A stretch of DNA of 64,000 nucleotides, taken from assembly GCF_035917995.1 (NCBI RefSeq), contig NZ_CP109131.1:4340001-4404000 (forward strand). Direction: 5' to 3'. Position 1 is the first letter of the stretch. Each line of letters starts with the position of its first letter. Positions 52,783-62,697 of this stretch are shown here, one piece after another. This DNA is from Streptosporangium sp. NBC_01755 (lineage in GTDB: Bacteria > Actinomycetota > Actinomycetes > Streptosporangiales > Streptosporangiaceae). The position numbers were made by a program, and so were the translations under genes. The notes under the pieces are model-generated. The model saw only the letters and a program-made list of their open reading frames with translations. It had not been told where the DNA came from and did not search any database.

Positions 52783-54690
52783 GTGGCGGTAACGACTCTT
52801 CAGCGAGTCCGCACGGGGCGGGGCGGCTGCGATATCACGCGAGAGGAGGCGATCCGGTCCGACGTCGACGTCACCGTGATCGTCCCCCTGCACAACTGCG
52901 GGCCCTATCTCGACAGGTGTCTGACCTCGCTGCTGATCCAGCGCGTCGCCCTGGAGGTGGTGGTGGTCGACGACGGTTCCACCGACGGCGGTGCCGCGCT
53001 GCTCGACCTGTACGCCTCCTGCCATCGCGGTGTGATCCGCGTCGTCCGGCAGGAGGCGTCCGGCGGCGCGGGGCGCCCGCGCAACGTCGGTCTCTCCCGC
53101 GCTCGCGGCAGGTACGTCTTCTTCTGCGATGCGGACGACTACCTCGGCCCTCAGGCGCTGGAGCGGATGCTCGCGATGGCCGACCGCAACGGTTCGGACA
53201 TCGTGCTCGGGAAGATCGTCGGTCATGATCGCAAGGTGCCGATCTCGATGTTCAGGGAGAACGCCGAGCGGGTGCCGCTCGGTGACAGCGCGGTCTACAA
53301 CAGCCTGAGCTGCTTCAAGCTGTTCCGCAGGGAGATGCTGGAGCGGCACGCCATCCGTTTCGACGAGACGCTGCTGGTGGGCGAGGACGTCGTCTTCACC
53401 ACCCACGCCTACTGCCACGCGAACGTGATCTCGGTGGTCGCCGACTACGACTGCTACCACCTGGTCGCCCGGCCCGACGGCACCAGCATCATGCAGCGGC
53501 AGGGGAGTCGCGACCCGGTCTCCTGGCTGCGGATGATCAGGCGGCCGATCGAGTTGATGCTCGCTCACGTGCGGCCGGGAGACCTCCGCGACCACCTCCT
53601 GCGGCGCCACTTCCGGATGGATGCCTTCGGCCACCTCGGCGGGCCCTTCCTGGAGGCAGGGGAGGCCGAGCGTAAGGAGATCGCCGCCGAGGTGGCCGAC
53701 ATGTGCGAGCGGTGGCTGACCGACGGGGTCCGCGACCGGCTCCCCGCGATCGATCGGAGCAGGATCGCCGCGCTGGAGGACATCGACCGCCTGGTGCGGC
53801 TGGCGCACATCGAGTCGGCCTCGGTCCGCAGAGAGCTCACCGCGCTCCGCTGGGAGCGGGAGGGAAGGCTGGCGATCTCCGGCAAGGTGGCGCTGAGCAC
53901 GCTGGAGCGGTACGACCGCCCGGAGATCGTCGGCGGAGATCTCGCCCTGGTGCTGCGGCGCCGGCACGCGGGCACCGGTCCCTCGGACGAGGTCGTGGTC
54001 CCGGTGACGGGCGACTGTGCGGAGTTCACCGGGGTCGTCGACGTCACCGGTCTGTCCTCCGGCATCTGGGATGTTCACGTGGGTGTCGCCTTCGAGGGCG
54101 TTCCCCGGCTCGCACGCCTGGGCTCCGACAGGGACGGGTCGACCGCGCTTCCGGTGCCGCCCGCGCCACGAGTGGTCGGCGACGTCGTCGCCCTGCCGTA
54201 CTTCACCCGCCCCTACGGCAACCTCAGCCTTGACATCGGCGGTCATGTGGTCGCGGTGCCGGGCAGCGCGAGGCTGGTGCGTGCCCACTGGGTGGCGGGG
54301 CACCGGCTGGTGCTCCACGGTGAGGTCACCGTGGGTGCCGCCGCTCCGGCGGCGGACGCGGTGCGGTATCTGGTCTGGCGGGAGCGCGAGTCGAGCCGGG
54401 AGCGGCGTGAGCCGGTCACGGTCGGCGAGGACGGCACGTTCACGGCCTGGCAGGCGATGGGCCGGCTGGGTCCCGGTACCTGGGACGCCTACCTGGAGAT
54501 GGACCTGGGCGGACCACCCGCCCGCTTCAGGATCGAGGCGGTGCCCGAGATGATCGAGCAGCCGCGCACCTGGTGGCGCGGCGCGACCCGGTGGAGTGTC
54601 AGGCCCTACGCCACGGCGGGCAAGGGGCGGCTCAGCACCGTGGTCCGCACCCTCGGCCCCCGGACCTTCGTCAGACGCATCGTGTGTTGA
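52783..54690 (+). CDS. Family 2 glycosyltransferase with long C-terminal extension
   Basis: A 635-residue protein. The GT-A domain at about 28-240 has VTVIVPLHNCGPYLDRCL, the DxD-like FFCDADDYLGPQAL, and LLVGEDVVFTTHAYCHA. The C-terminal 300 residues hold beta-rich modules (ISGKVALSTLERYDRPE, GVVDVTGLSSGIWDVHVGV) like those on teichoic-acid-type polymer transferases. It probably adds sugars to a cell-envelope polymer. A GTG start was used; upstream TAGATA may be the -10. The 264-base gap before it has no other gene. Confidence 0.8.
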   Translation: MAVTTLQRVRTGRGGCDITREEAIRSDVDVTVIVPLHNCGPYLDRCLTSLLIQRVALEVVVVDDGSTDGGAALLDLYASCHRGVIRVVRQEASGGAGRPRNVGLSRARGRYVFFCDADDYLGPQALERMLAMADRNGSDIVLGKIVGHDRKVPISMFRENAERVPLGDSAVYNSLSCFKLFRREMLERHAIRFDETLLVGEDVVFTTHAYCHANVISVVADYDCYHLVARPDGTSIMQRQGSRDPVSWLRMIRRPIELMLAHVRPGDLRDHLLRRHFRMDAFGHLGGPFLEAGEAERKEIAAEVADMCERWLTDGVRDRLPAIDRSRIAALEDIDRLVRLAHIESASVRRELTALRWEREGRLAISGKVALSTLERYDRPEIVGGDLALVLRRRHAGTGPSDEVVVPVTGDCAEFTGVVDVTGLSSGIWDVHVGVAFEGVPRLARLGSDRDGSTALPVPPAPRVVGDVVALPYFTRPYGNLSLDIGGHVVAVPGSARLVRAHWVAGHRLVLHGEVTVGAAAPAADAVRYLVWRERESSRERREPVTVGEDGTFTAWQAMGRLGPGTWDAYLEMDLGGPPARFRIEAVPEMIEQPRTWWRGATRWSVRPYATAGKGRLSTVVRTLGPRTFVRRIVC

Positions 54691-54764
54691 CGGCGTCTGG
54701 GACCGCCGCGAGTCCCGGTGCAATGCGGAAGTCGCCAGACCTTCTCCGGGCGTTAATGCCACTA

Positions 54765-54794
54765 GCTTGCAAGTACAAGCCCATGGCCTAAAGT
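54765..54794 (+). promoter_or_regulatory. Promoter and inverted repeat of the nickel/cobalt ECF operon
   Basis: GCTTGCAAGTACAAGC (54765-54780) contains an inverted repeat GCTTG-N6-CAAGC. TAAAGT (54789-54794) is a likely -10, with GGAGG before the GTG at 54825. The repeat occupies the -35 region, a good place for a metal-responsive repressor. No cobalamin-riboswitch-sized leader is present. Confidence 0.45.
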
Positions 54795-54824
54795 GGAGTC
54801 AAATCCGCGCTTCGGAGGCTTGTC

Positions 54825-55874
54825 GTGCACGTACCCGATGGCTTTTTCAACGCGGTGGTGTCGTTGTCGACGGGAGTGGTCGCCGCTGCGGGCGTGGCCG
54901 TCTGCCTGCGCGGCGCCCGCCGTGAACTCGACGACCGCACCGCCCCCATGGCAGGCCTGGTCGCCGCCTTCGTGTTCGCCGTCCAGATGCTCAACTTCCC
55001 GGTCGCCGCGGGCACGAGCGGCCACCTCCTTGGCGGTGCTCTCGCAGCGATACTCGTCGGTCCGTATACGGCGGTGTTGTGCGTGGCGGTGGTCCTCCTC
55101 GTACAGGCGTTCTTCTTCGCCGACGGCGGCCTGACCGCGCTGGGCGTCAACATCACGCTGATGGGCGTCGTCGCCGTACTGGTCGGGTGGGGCGTCTTCC
55201 GCCTGATCACCCTGAATGTGCGGGGCAGGGGAGCAGTGGTGGCGGCCTCGTTCGTCGCGGCGCTGCTCTCGGTGCCCGCCACGGCGCTGACTTTCACCCT
55301 GCTGTTCTGGATCGGCGGCACCGCGCCCATCGAGATCGGCACGGTCGCCGCGGCCATGGGCGGCGTGCACCTGCTCATCGGCATCGGGGAGGGCCTGATC
55401 ACCGCGGTCACCGTCAGCACCGTCCTGGCGATCCGGCCCGACCTGGTGTACGGCGCCAGGGAACTCGTCGCGCCGCTGATCCTGCGCGGCGCGGGCGGCG
55501 ACGTGACCGTCACCTCGGAGTCTCCGGCGTCCCCGGCACCGGTCGCCGCGCGCCGTCCCGGCTGGTTCCTGCCCGCCGGTATCGCGGTGGCGGCGCTGCT
55601 GGCGGGCCTGGTCAGCTTCTACGCCTCCTCCTCGCCCGACGGTCTGGAGCGCGTCGCCGAGGACAAGGGCTTCAGCGGACAGGCGGTCGACCACTCGCTG
55701 GGTGAGCAGCCGCTCGCCGACTACGGGGACGTGGGTGGCATTCCGGTGGGTGTGGCCGGTCTGATCGGCGTCGGGGTGACCCTCGCCGTCGGCGGCGGGT
55801 TGTTCTTCACGGTGCGCCGCCGTGGCGAGAGCGCCGAGGGCGGCGAGGACAGCGACAGGAAGGTCTCCGTCTAG
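54825..55874 (+). CDS. cbiM: Nickel/cobalt ECF transporter substrate component, CbiM-CbiN fusion
   Basis: A 349-residue membrane protein. The CbiM/NikM part begins MHVPDGFFN, whose N-terminus supplies metal ligands, and has about six helices. The last 110 residues are CbiN/NikN-like (a helix, SSSPDGLERVAEDKGF, a second helix). It captures Ni or Co for uptake, powered by the CbiO ATPase through CbiQ. The lack of a B12 riboswitch and a Nur-like regulator elsewhere in the window favour nickel, but this is inference. Confidence 0.88.
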   Translation: MHVPDGFFNAVVSLSTGVVAAAGVAVCLRGARRELDDRTAPMAGLVAAFVFAVQMLNFPVAAGTSGHLLGGALAAILVGPYTAVLCVAVVLLVQAFFFADGGLTALGVNITLMGVVAVLVGWGVFRLITLNVRGRGAVVAASFVAALLSVPATALTFTLLFWIGGTAPIEIGTVAAAMGGVHLLIGIGEGLITAVTVSTVLAIRPDLVYGARELVAPLILRGAGGDVTVTSESPASPAPVAARRPGWFLPAGIAVAALLAGLVSFYASSSPDGLERVAEDKGFSGQAVDHSLGEQPLADYGDVGGIPVGVAGLIGVGVTLAVGGGLFFTVRRRGESAEGGEDSDRKVSV

Positions 55875-56638
55875 TGGGGGCGGGCCACCACCATCGGCTC
55901 CACCGGCCGGGCGACACGCTCGTGCACCGGCTGCCACCCCAGTGCAAGCTGGCGGCGGTGGCCGGGTTCGCCCTGGTTGTGGTCGCCACCCCACGTGAGT
56001 GGTTCTGGGCCTTCGGCCTGTACGCCGTGCTCCTGGCCGCGGTCGCGGTGGCCGCGCGTGTCCCGGCGGGATTCCTGCTGCGGCGGATGGTGGTCGAGGT
56101 GCCGTTCGTGGTGTTCGCGCTGGCCATCCCGTTCATCGGGTTCGGCGAGCGGGTGACGTTCATGGGGCTCTCGCTCAGTGTCGCCGGTCTGTGGGCCGCC
56201 TGGAACATCCTGGCCAAGGCGACCCTGGGCGTGGTCGCGAGCGTGCTGCTCGCGGCCACCACCGAGCCACGGCTGATACTGCTGGGTGCCCAGCGCCTGA
56301 GGCTGCCGCCGATGCTGGTGCAGATCGCCATGTTCATGCTCCGCTACATGGACGTGATCCTGGAGGAGATGCGCCGGATGCGGGTGGCCCGGGAGTCGCG
56401 CGGGTTCGTGGCCAGGGACGTGCGGCACATCCAGGTGATCGCCAGATCGGCGGGTGCGCTGTTCATCCGCTCGTACGAGCGGGGCGAGCGGGTACACCTG
56501 GCCATGCTCAGCCGGGGCTACACCGGCTCGATGCCGGTCATCCAGGATCTGTCCGTCGCGTCGCGGCAGTGGCTCGTCGCCGGTATGTTGCCGGGTGCGG
56601 CGCTCGCCGTGCTGCTCGGGAGCTGGGGGGTCGCATGA
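55874..56638 (+). CDS. cbiQ: ECF transporter transmembrane component CbiQ
   Basis: A 254-residue T-component linking the substrate subunit to the ATPase. It has several helices (LAAVAGFALVVVATPREWFW, VPFVVFALAIPFIGF) and the coupling motif MRVARESRGF, a typical Ala-Arg-Gly-type signature. The GTG overlaps the upstream TAG by one base, and the end overlaps cbiO by four. Confidence 0.88.
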   Translation: MGAGHHHRLHRPGDTLVHRLPPQCKLAAVAGFALVVVATPREWFWAFGLYAVLLAAVAVAARVPAGFLLRRMVVEVPFVVFALAIPFIGFGERVTFMGLSLSVAGLWAAWNILAKATLGVVASVLLAATTEPRLILLGAQRLRLPPMLVQIAMFMLRYMDVILEEMRRMRVARESRGFVARDVRHIQVIARSAGALFIRSYERGERVHLAMLSRGYTGSMPVIQDLSVASRQWLVAGMLPGAALAVLLGSWGVA

Positions 56639-57375
56639 CCGCGCCGCCGCCCTCGTTGGAGGTGAGCCGTCTGGCGTACGCGTACCCGGACGGTACGCAG
56701 GCGCTGTTCGGTGTGGACTTCCGGGTGGAGCGCGGTGAGCGGGTCGCGCTGCTCGGGCCGAACGGCGCGGGCAAGACCACGCTGGTGATGCACCTCAACG
56801 GCATCCTGACCGCCGGCCACGGCACGGTGGCCGTAGCGGGGCTACCGGTAGGGAAGGGATCACTCAAAGAGATCCGCAGGCGGGTCGGACTGGTCTTCCA
56901 GGACCCCGACGACCAGCTCTTCATGCCGAGCGTCCGCGAGGACGTGGCCTTCGGCCCGGCCAACCTGGGGATCACGGGCGAGGAGCTGGAGCGCCGGGTC
57001 AAGGACGCGCTGGAGCGCGTGGGCATGCTGGAGACGATCGACCGGCCGCCGCACCACCTGTCCTTCGGCCAGCGCCGCCGGGTCGCGGTGGCGACGGTGC
57101 TGGCCATGGAGCCGGAGATCCTGGTGCTCGACGAGCCGTCGTCCAACCTGGACCCGGCCTCCCGCCGAGAGCTCGCCGAGATCCTCAGAGGGCTCGACGT
57201 GACGGTCCTGATGGTCACCCACGACCTGCCCTACGCGCTGGAGCTGTGCGAGCGCTCGCTCATCCTCTCCGGGGGAGTCATCGCCGCGGACGGGCCGACC
57301 CGCAAGATCCTCGCCGATGCCGACCTGCTCGCCGCCCACCGGCTCGAACTGCCCTACGGTTTCGCGGCCCCCTGA
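56635..57375 (+). CDS. cbiO: ECF transporter ATPase CbiO
   Basis: A 246-residue ABC ATPase energising metal uptake. Walker A is GPNGAGKTT (about 41-49), the Q-loop is LVFQDPDDQLFMPSV, the signature is LSFGQRRRV, Walker B is EILVLDEPSSNLD, and the switch is MVTHD. The wording VFQDPDDQLF is typical of ECF-type ATPases. It is the third gene of the coupled operon. Confidence 0.93.
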   Translation: MTAPPPSLEVSRLAYAYPDGTQALFGVDFRVERGERVALLGPNGAGKTTLVMHLNGILTAGHGTVAVAGLPVGKGSLKEIRRRVGLVFQDPDDQLFMPSVREDVAFGPANLGITGEELERRVKDALERVGMLETIDRPPHHLSFGQRRRVAVATVLAMEPEILVLDEPSSNLDPASRRELAEILRGLDVTVLMVTHDLPYALELCERSLILSGGVIAADGPTRKILADADLLAAHRLELPYGFAAP

Positions 57376-57480
57376 CCCCGGGGCGTCTCGGCTGCGACTT
57401 CCTGTGAAGGATCGCGCACGACCTCGCGTGCGGTGGTGGCGAAGTAAAGTGGGTTTGCCCTTTGGGCGCGAGGAGGACTG

Positions 57481-57819
57481 ATGAAGCTACGGCTGGCTCG
57501 CCGCGCGGTCGGCGACGCCGTGGTGGTGGCTGTCGAGGGCGAACTCGACCTGTTCACCGCTCCCTTCCTGCGAGACGAGGTCCGTGACGCGATCAAGCTG
57601 GACGGTGCGCGGCTGGTTCTCGACCTCACCGACCTGTCCTTCATGGACTCCAGCGGGTTGTCGGTGCTGATCGAGGCGTGGCGGCTGGCCACGAGCGGTG
57701 GCGGTGGGGTCTGCCTGGCCGCTCCCCAGGCGCCGGTGGCCCGGATCCTCCGCACGACGGGGCTCGACCGGCGGATCAAGGTCTATCCCGACGTGAGCAG
57801 TGCCGTCGGAGGGTTCTAG
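57481..57819 (+). CDS. STAS-domain anti-sigma factor antagonist
   Basis: A 112-residue single STAS domain. GDAVVVAVEGELDLFTAP and LTDLSFMDSSGLSVLI place the phosphorylatable Ser at about 57-58. Unphosphorylated, it would bind an anti-sigma kinase and free an alternative sigma factor. No cognate kinase or sigma gene is adjacent, so its partner is elsewhere. GAGGAGG precedes the ATG. Confidence 0.9.
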   Translation: MKLRLARRAVGDAVVVAVEGELDLFTAPFLRDEVRDAIKLDGARLVLDLTDLSFMDSSGLSVLIEAWRLATSGGGGVCLAAPQAPVARILRTTGLDRRIKVYPDVSSAVGGF

Positions 57820-57950
57820 GCTCCGTTCCGTGGATCTTGCCGTGGCGAGGCGTCGTCTGACCGGCCGCGGTGGGCGAAGGGTCCAAGGGGCGGGACCTGG
57901 CATCGGAGAGATTTAACCCACCCCAAGTAGAACTTCATTCGGTCGCAGGT

Positions 57951-57956
57951 TAAAGT
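57951..57956 (+). promoter_or_regulatory. -10 element TAAAGT, leaderless geometry
   Basis: TAAAGT lies 6 bases before the ATG at 57963. Confidence 0.5.
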
Positions 57957-57962
57957 CCGCTC

Positions 57963-58736
57963 ATGGACCTGAACGGAGCAGCAGCAATCATCTCGGGCGG
58001 TGCCAGCGGCCTTGGCGAGGCCACGGCTCGCGACCTCGCCGCGCACGGCGCCACCGTCGTCATCGCCGACCTCAACGAGGAGCGCGGCAAGTCCCTTGCC
58101 GACGAACTCGGCGGCGTCTTCGTCAAGACCGACGTGTCGGACGAGACGCAGGTACAGGCGGCCGTGGACGCGGCCGTGGCGACCGGCAAGCCGCTGCGCG
58201 TCGTGGTGAACAGCGCGGGCATCGGCTGGGCCAGCCGGACCGTGGGTCGCGACGGCTCTCCCCATGACCTGGCCTCCTACCGCAAGGTCATCGAGGTCAA
58301 CCTGATCGGCACCTTCAACCTCATGCGCATCGGTGCCGCGGCGGTCGCGAAGACGGAGCCGGTCGACGCGGACGGCCAGCGCGGAGTTGTGATCAACACC
58401 GCCTCGGTGGCGGCGCTGGAGGGGCAGACCGGCCAGGTCGCCTACTCGGCGTCCAAGGGTGGCATCGTCGGCATGACCGTCCCGGCCGCGCGCGACCTCG
58501 CCGCCGTCGGCATCCGGGTCAACACCGTCTGCCCGGGCATCATCGACACCCCGATCTACGGCTTCGCGGCCAACGCCGAGGAGTTCAAGGCCAAGCTCGT
58601 GGCCCCGGTGGTCTTCCCCAAGCGGATGGGACTGGCCTCGGAGTTCGCGCAGCTGGTCCGCTCGCTGATCGAGAACGACTACATGAACGCCGAGACGATC
58701 CGTTTCGACGGCGGTATCCGCTTCCAGCCCAAGTAG
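57963..58736 (+). CDS. SDR, 3-hydroxyacyl-CoA dehydrogenase-like
   Basis: A 257-residue SDR of the 17-beta-HSD10/FabG-like group. Cofactor motif ISGGASGLGEATA, NSAGIGWA, and the active-site YSASKGGIVGM (Tyr about 160, Lys about 164) are present. The ASVAALEGQTGQVAYSAS wording matches beta-oxidation 3-hydroxyacyl-CoA dehydrogenases. An enoyl-CoA hydratase gene follows after 10 bases, which supports an acyl-CoA role. Confidence 0.85.
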   Translation: MDLNGAAAIISGGASGLGEATARDLAAHGATVVIADLNEERGKSLADELGGVFVKTDVSDETQVQAAVDAAVATGKPLRVVVNSAGIGWASRTVGRDGSPHDLASYRKVIEVNLIGTFNLMRIGAAAVAKTEPVDADGQRGVVINTASVAALEGQTGQVAYSASKGGIVGMTVPAARDLAAVGIRVNTVCPGIIDTPIYGFAANAEEFKAKLVAPVVFPKRMGLASEFAQLVRSLIENDYMNAETIRFDGGIRFQPK

Positions 58737-58746
58737 GAGTCATCCG

Positions 58747-59511
58747 GTGTCTGACGAGGTTCTGGTCGAAGTGGACGGCGGCGTGGCCGTCATCACGATC
58801 AACCGGCCCAAGGCCAGGAACGCCATCAACGGCGCGGTCGCCCGGGGCGTCGCCGCCGCGCTGGACGAGTTGGAGGAGCGCAAGGACGTGGCCGCCTACG
58901 TCCTCACCGGCGCCGGTGGCACGTTCTGCTCGGGCATGGATCTGAAGGGCTTCCTGGCCGGGGACATCCCGGTCGTGGAGGGCAGGGGATTCGGCGGCAT
59001 GGCCGAGGTGCCGCCGAAGAAGCCGCTCATCGCCGCCGTCGAGGGCTACGCCCTGGCCGGAGGCTGCGAGCTGGCGCTGGCCTGCGACATCATCATCGCC
59101 TCTGAGGGGGCCAAGTTCGGGCTGCCCGAGCCAAAGCGAGGCCTGATCGCGGGGGCCGGCGGCGTGATGCGGCTGCCGCGGCGTATCCCGTACCACATCG
59201 CCATGGAGATCGCCCTGACCGGCGACCACTTCCCGGCCTCCCGGCTGTACGAGGTCGGCCTGGTCAACCACATCACGCCCGTGGGTGAGGCGCTGGCCAA
59301 GGCCGTCGAGCTCGCGAGGAAGATCGCCGCCAACGCCCCGATGGCGCTCGCCGCGACCAAGCGTGTGATCGTCGAGTCCGCGGACTGGAGCCTCGACGAG
59401 ATGTTCGAGAAGCAGGGCGAGATCATCAGCCCGGTGTTCGGTTCCAAGGACGCCATGGAGGGCGCGGCGGCCTTCGCCGAGAAGCGCGCCCCCCAGTGGA
59501 AGGGTGAGTAG
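58747..59511 (+). CDS. Enoyl-CoA hydratase/isomerase
   Basis: A 254-residue crotonase. It has NRPKARNAINGAV, the oxyanion-hole GAGGTFCSGMDLKGF, GYALAGGCELALACD, and the catalytic-region GLPEPKRGLIAGAGG. Glu is present at the first catalytic position (LPEPKRG). It hydrates enoyl-CoA in beta-oxidation and forms an operon with the SDR before it. The GTG has AGGAG 8 bases upstream. Confidence 0.88.
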   Translation: MSDEVLVEVDGGVAVITINRPKARNAINGAVARGVAAALDELEERKDVAAYVLTGAGGTFCSGMDLKGFLAGDIPVVEGRGFGGMAEVPPKKPLIAAVEGYALAGGCELALACDIIIASEGAKFGLPEPKRGLIAGAGGVMRLPRRIPYHIAMEIALTGDHFPASRLYEVGLVNHITPVGEALAKAVELARKIAANAPMALAATKRVIVESADWSLDEMFEKQGEIISPVFGSKDAMEGAAAFAEKRAPQWKGE

Positions 59512-59666
59512 ACCCCCTTCGGATTCCGGAGGGGATTCGCCGGCCGGGTGTGATCGATGGATCACACCCGGCGCGTTCATGGCCGGGAGTGCGTACGGTA
59601 AAGGTGTGGGCAGGTGCGGCGGGGGCACTTGACGCCCACGACACCGCTCCAAGGCCAGGAGAGTGA

Positions 59667-60323
59667 ATGAACGACCACGCGACCGGGATGACCCCCACCG
59701 GCCGATCCTCCGGCGACCTCCTGAAGCGCAGGGCGGGAAACCTGGCGGCGGGCGCGCTGGGCGCCGCGATCGTCAACGTCCTCCTGGTCGGCGTCATGTG
59801 GGTGGTCGAGATCGTCGACTACGTGCTGCCGGGAGAGGGAACGCTCGACGCCTACGGCATCTGGTCCTGGGTCCCGGAAAGTCTGGGCGGCATCCTGCTC
59901 GCCCCCTTCCTGCACGGCGGCTTCGGCCACCTGATGGCCAACTCGCTGCCCCTGCTGATCCTCGGCTTCCTCGCCGCGCTGCGCGGGATCGGCCGCTTCC
60001 TGGCCGCCAGCCTGATCATCGTCCTGGTCAGCGGCCTGGGCATCTGGTTCGTCAACGAGCCGAGGGTCCTCACGGTCGGTGCCAGCGGCCTGGTCTTCGG
60101 TTACTTCGGCTTCGTCGTCGCCCGGGGCCTGTTCGACCGCCGCGTCCTCGACATCGTGATCGGCGTCGGAGTGGCGATCACCTACTACTCGATCATCTGG
60201 GGAGTGCTCCCCGGCGAGGCGGGCATCTCCTGGCAGGGGCACCTGTTCGGCCTGATCGGCGGCGTCATCGCGGCCTGGGTGGTGCGCCGTAGGCGTCACC
60301 GGGGCCTCTCCCCCGCCTACTGA
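59667..60323 (+). CDS. Rhomboid-family intramembrane protease
   Basis: A 218-residue membrane protein with about six helices. The catalytic Ser is in VGASGLVFG (about 140) and the His in WQGHLFGLIGG (about 191). HGGFGHLMAN supplies the conserved loop-1 region. It cleaves membrane-anchored proteins; substrates are unknown. AGGAGA lies upstream. The end (LSPAY-stop) lies inside a four-copy tandem repeat. Confidence 0.88.
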   Translation: MNDHATGMTPTGRSSGDLLKRRAGNLAAGALGAAIVNVLLVGVMWVVEIVDYVLPGEGTLDAYGIWSWVPESLGGILLAPFLHGGFGHLMANSLPLLILGFLAALRGIGRFLAASLIIVLVSGLGIWFVNEPRVLTVGASGLVFGYFGFVVARGLFDRRVLDIVIGVGVAITYYSIIWGVLPGEAGISWQGHLFGLIGGVIAAWVVRRRRHRGLSPAY

Positions 60324-60414
60324 GGCTCCGGGCCTCTCCCCCGCCTACTGAGGCTCCGGGCCTCTTCTCTGCCTACTGAGGCTCCGGGCCTCTTCTCTGC
60401 CTACTGAGGCTCCG
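60303..60414 (+). repeat. Four tandem 28-bp repeats over the rhomboid gene end
   Basis: Copies start at 60303, 60331, 60359 and 60387. The first includes the last codons and the TGA stop. All four keep CCTACTGAGG; copies 3 and 4 share two substitutions, showing stepwise growth. Confidence 0.95.
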
Positions 60415-60820
60415 CGCCTTTTCGCCGCCGTCCTGCCCGCCGACCGGGCTTCGCCCTCCGCGCCACGTGGGCTCACCGCTCTCGCGGCGGCCTTCCAGGC
60501 CGGCTCTTAGGTGGTTCGCCCCGAGATGGTTGCTGTGCGGGGCTGTAAGGGCTCTGTAAGGCTTTGTGGTGCTACTGGAATGTCCGAGGCTGGATTGGGT
60601 CGTGTGCGACCTTCAGGATCGAATGGGGGCGATCTGGAGCACGATCTATTAACTGGAGCACGATCTATTAAGAGGGTCGATATTTACCAGCTATGGCCGC
60701 ATCGATGGATTTAAGTAACAATATGACCAAATTTCATGTGTGACCCTGCCTGGCCGCGTGCCCGTACATGTTCTCCAGGGCCATTCGTAGCCGGGCGCGA
60801 CCCTCGAAAGGTGGCCGCGG
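60415..60820. other. Intergenic region, AT-rich right part
   Basis: No gene is supported. A perfect 19-bp tandem duplication (60634-60652, 60653-60671) containing GATCTATTAA begins an AT-rich stretch that probably holds the promoter of the regulator at 60821. Confidence 0.55.
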
Positions 60821-61228
60821 GTGAACCTGGGATCCCTGGAACGCGCGATCATGGACGTGCTGTGGGGCTGCAAGCAACCACTGCTGGTCCGCCAGGTGCA
60901 GGACATGCTGAACCAGGACGCGGAACGGAGCCTGGCCTACACCACGGTGCAGACCGTCGCCGAGCGTCTCGTCAGGAAGGGCCTGCTGGAGAGGGCACCC
61001 GTGCGTAACGCCTTCCGCTACACCGCCAGCCGTTCCCGGGACGAGCATGTGGCGGGGCTGATGCTCGCGGCCCTGGCGGGTAGCCCCGACCGGGCTCCCG
61101 TGCTCTCGCGGTTCGCGGAGGGAGTGGATCCGGACGACGCCCTGCGCCTGCTGCACGAACTGGCCCGGCGCGCGGGGGAGCAGGCGCACACCCCGGGCGC
61201 GGACGTGCCCCCGAGTTCCCTGACCTAG
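60821..61228 (+). CDS. BlaI/MecI-family regulator, orphan
   Basis: A 135-residue winged-helix repressor: LGSLERAIMDVLWGCKQP, AYTTVQTVAERLVRKGLLER, and a helical C-terminus. Unlike the copy at 32.7-33.0 kb, no M56 peptidase gene follows. It may control a distant target or respond in another way. The GTG has AAAGGTGG upstream. The last codons are copied twice downstream. Confidence 0.87.
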   Translation: MNLGSLERAIMDVLWGCKQPLLVRQVQDMLNQDAERSLAYTTVQTVAERLVRKGLLERAPVRNAFRYTASRSRDEHVAGLMLAALAGSPDRAPVLSRFAEGVDPDDALRLLHELARRAGEQAHTPGADVPPSSLT

Positions 61229-61300
61229 ATCTCCGACCCCGAGTTCCCTGACCTGGATCTCTGCCCTGGATCTCCGGCCCCGAGTTCCCTGACCTGGATC
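61209..61300 (+). repeat. Dispersed copies of the BlaI-type gene 3' end
   Basis: A 23-24-bp segment covering the last codons and TAG (61209-61232) recurs at 61237-61260 and 61278-61300. In the copies the stop reads TGG. Confidence 0.92.
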
Positions 61301-61385
61301 CCCGCTCCCGCGCGGGAGTGGGGATCTCACCGGATGAGGCCCGGCGGTGCCGGGTACCAAGCCCGGAACCGCCGCAGGAGCGGGA

Positions 61386-62507
<1,122 letters not shown>

Positions 62508-62640
62508 CTGAGCCCGCAGATCGATCCAGGACGAGGTCCGGATTTTGAGACGAGACGTGGGATGGTTTTGGGCCTAGTGGGGTGATCACGGGGCGGGAAC
62601 CCGGAAGGAGAGCGGGGCAGAGGGCCTCGAAGGGCCGGGA

Positions 62641-62675
62641 ACGGCTGTCGCGCGAGACACCCACGCGACAGCCGT
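62641..62675. terminator. Terminator hairpin after citrate synthase gene
   Basis: A 12-bp perfect stem ACGGCTGTCGCG / CGCGACAGCCGT with an 11-base loop. Confidence 0.65.
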
Positions 62676-62697
62676 ATGAGACGGGAACTCGGAAGGG

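Noticed and set aside
54691..54824. Cobalamin riboswitch upstream of the ECF metal transporter
   Set aside because: The distance from the likely -10 to the start is only about 30 bases, and no B12-box-like sequence is seen.
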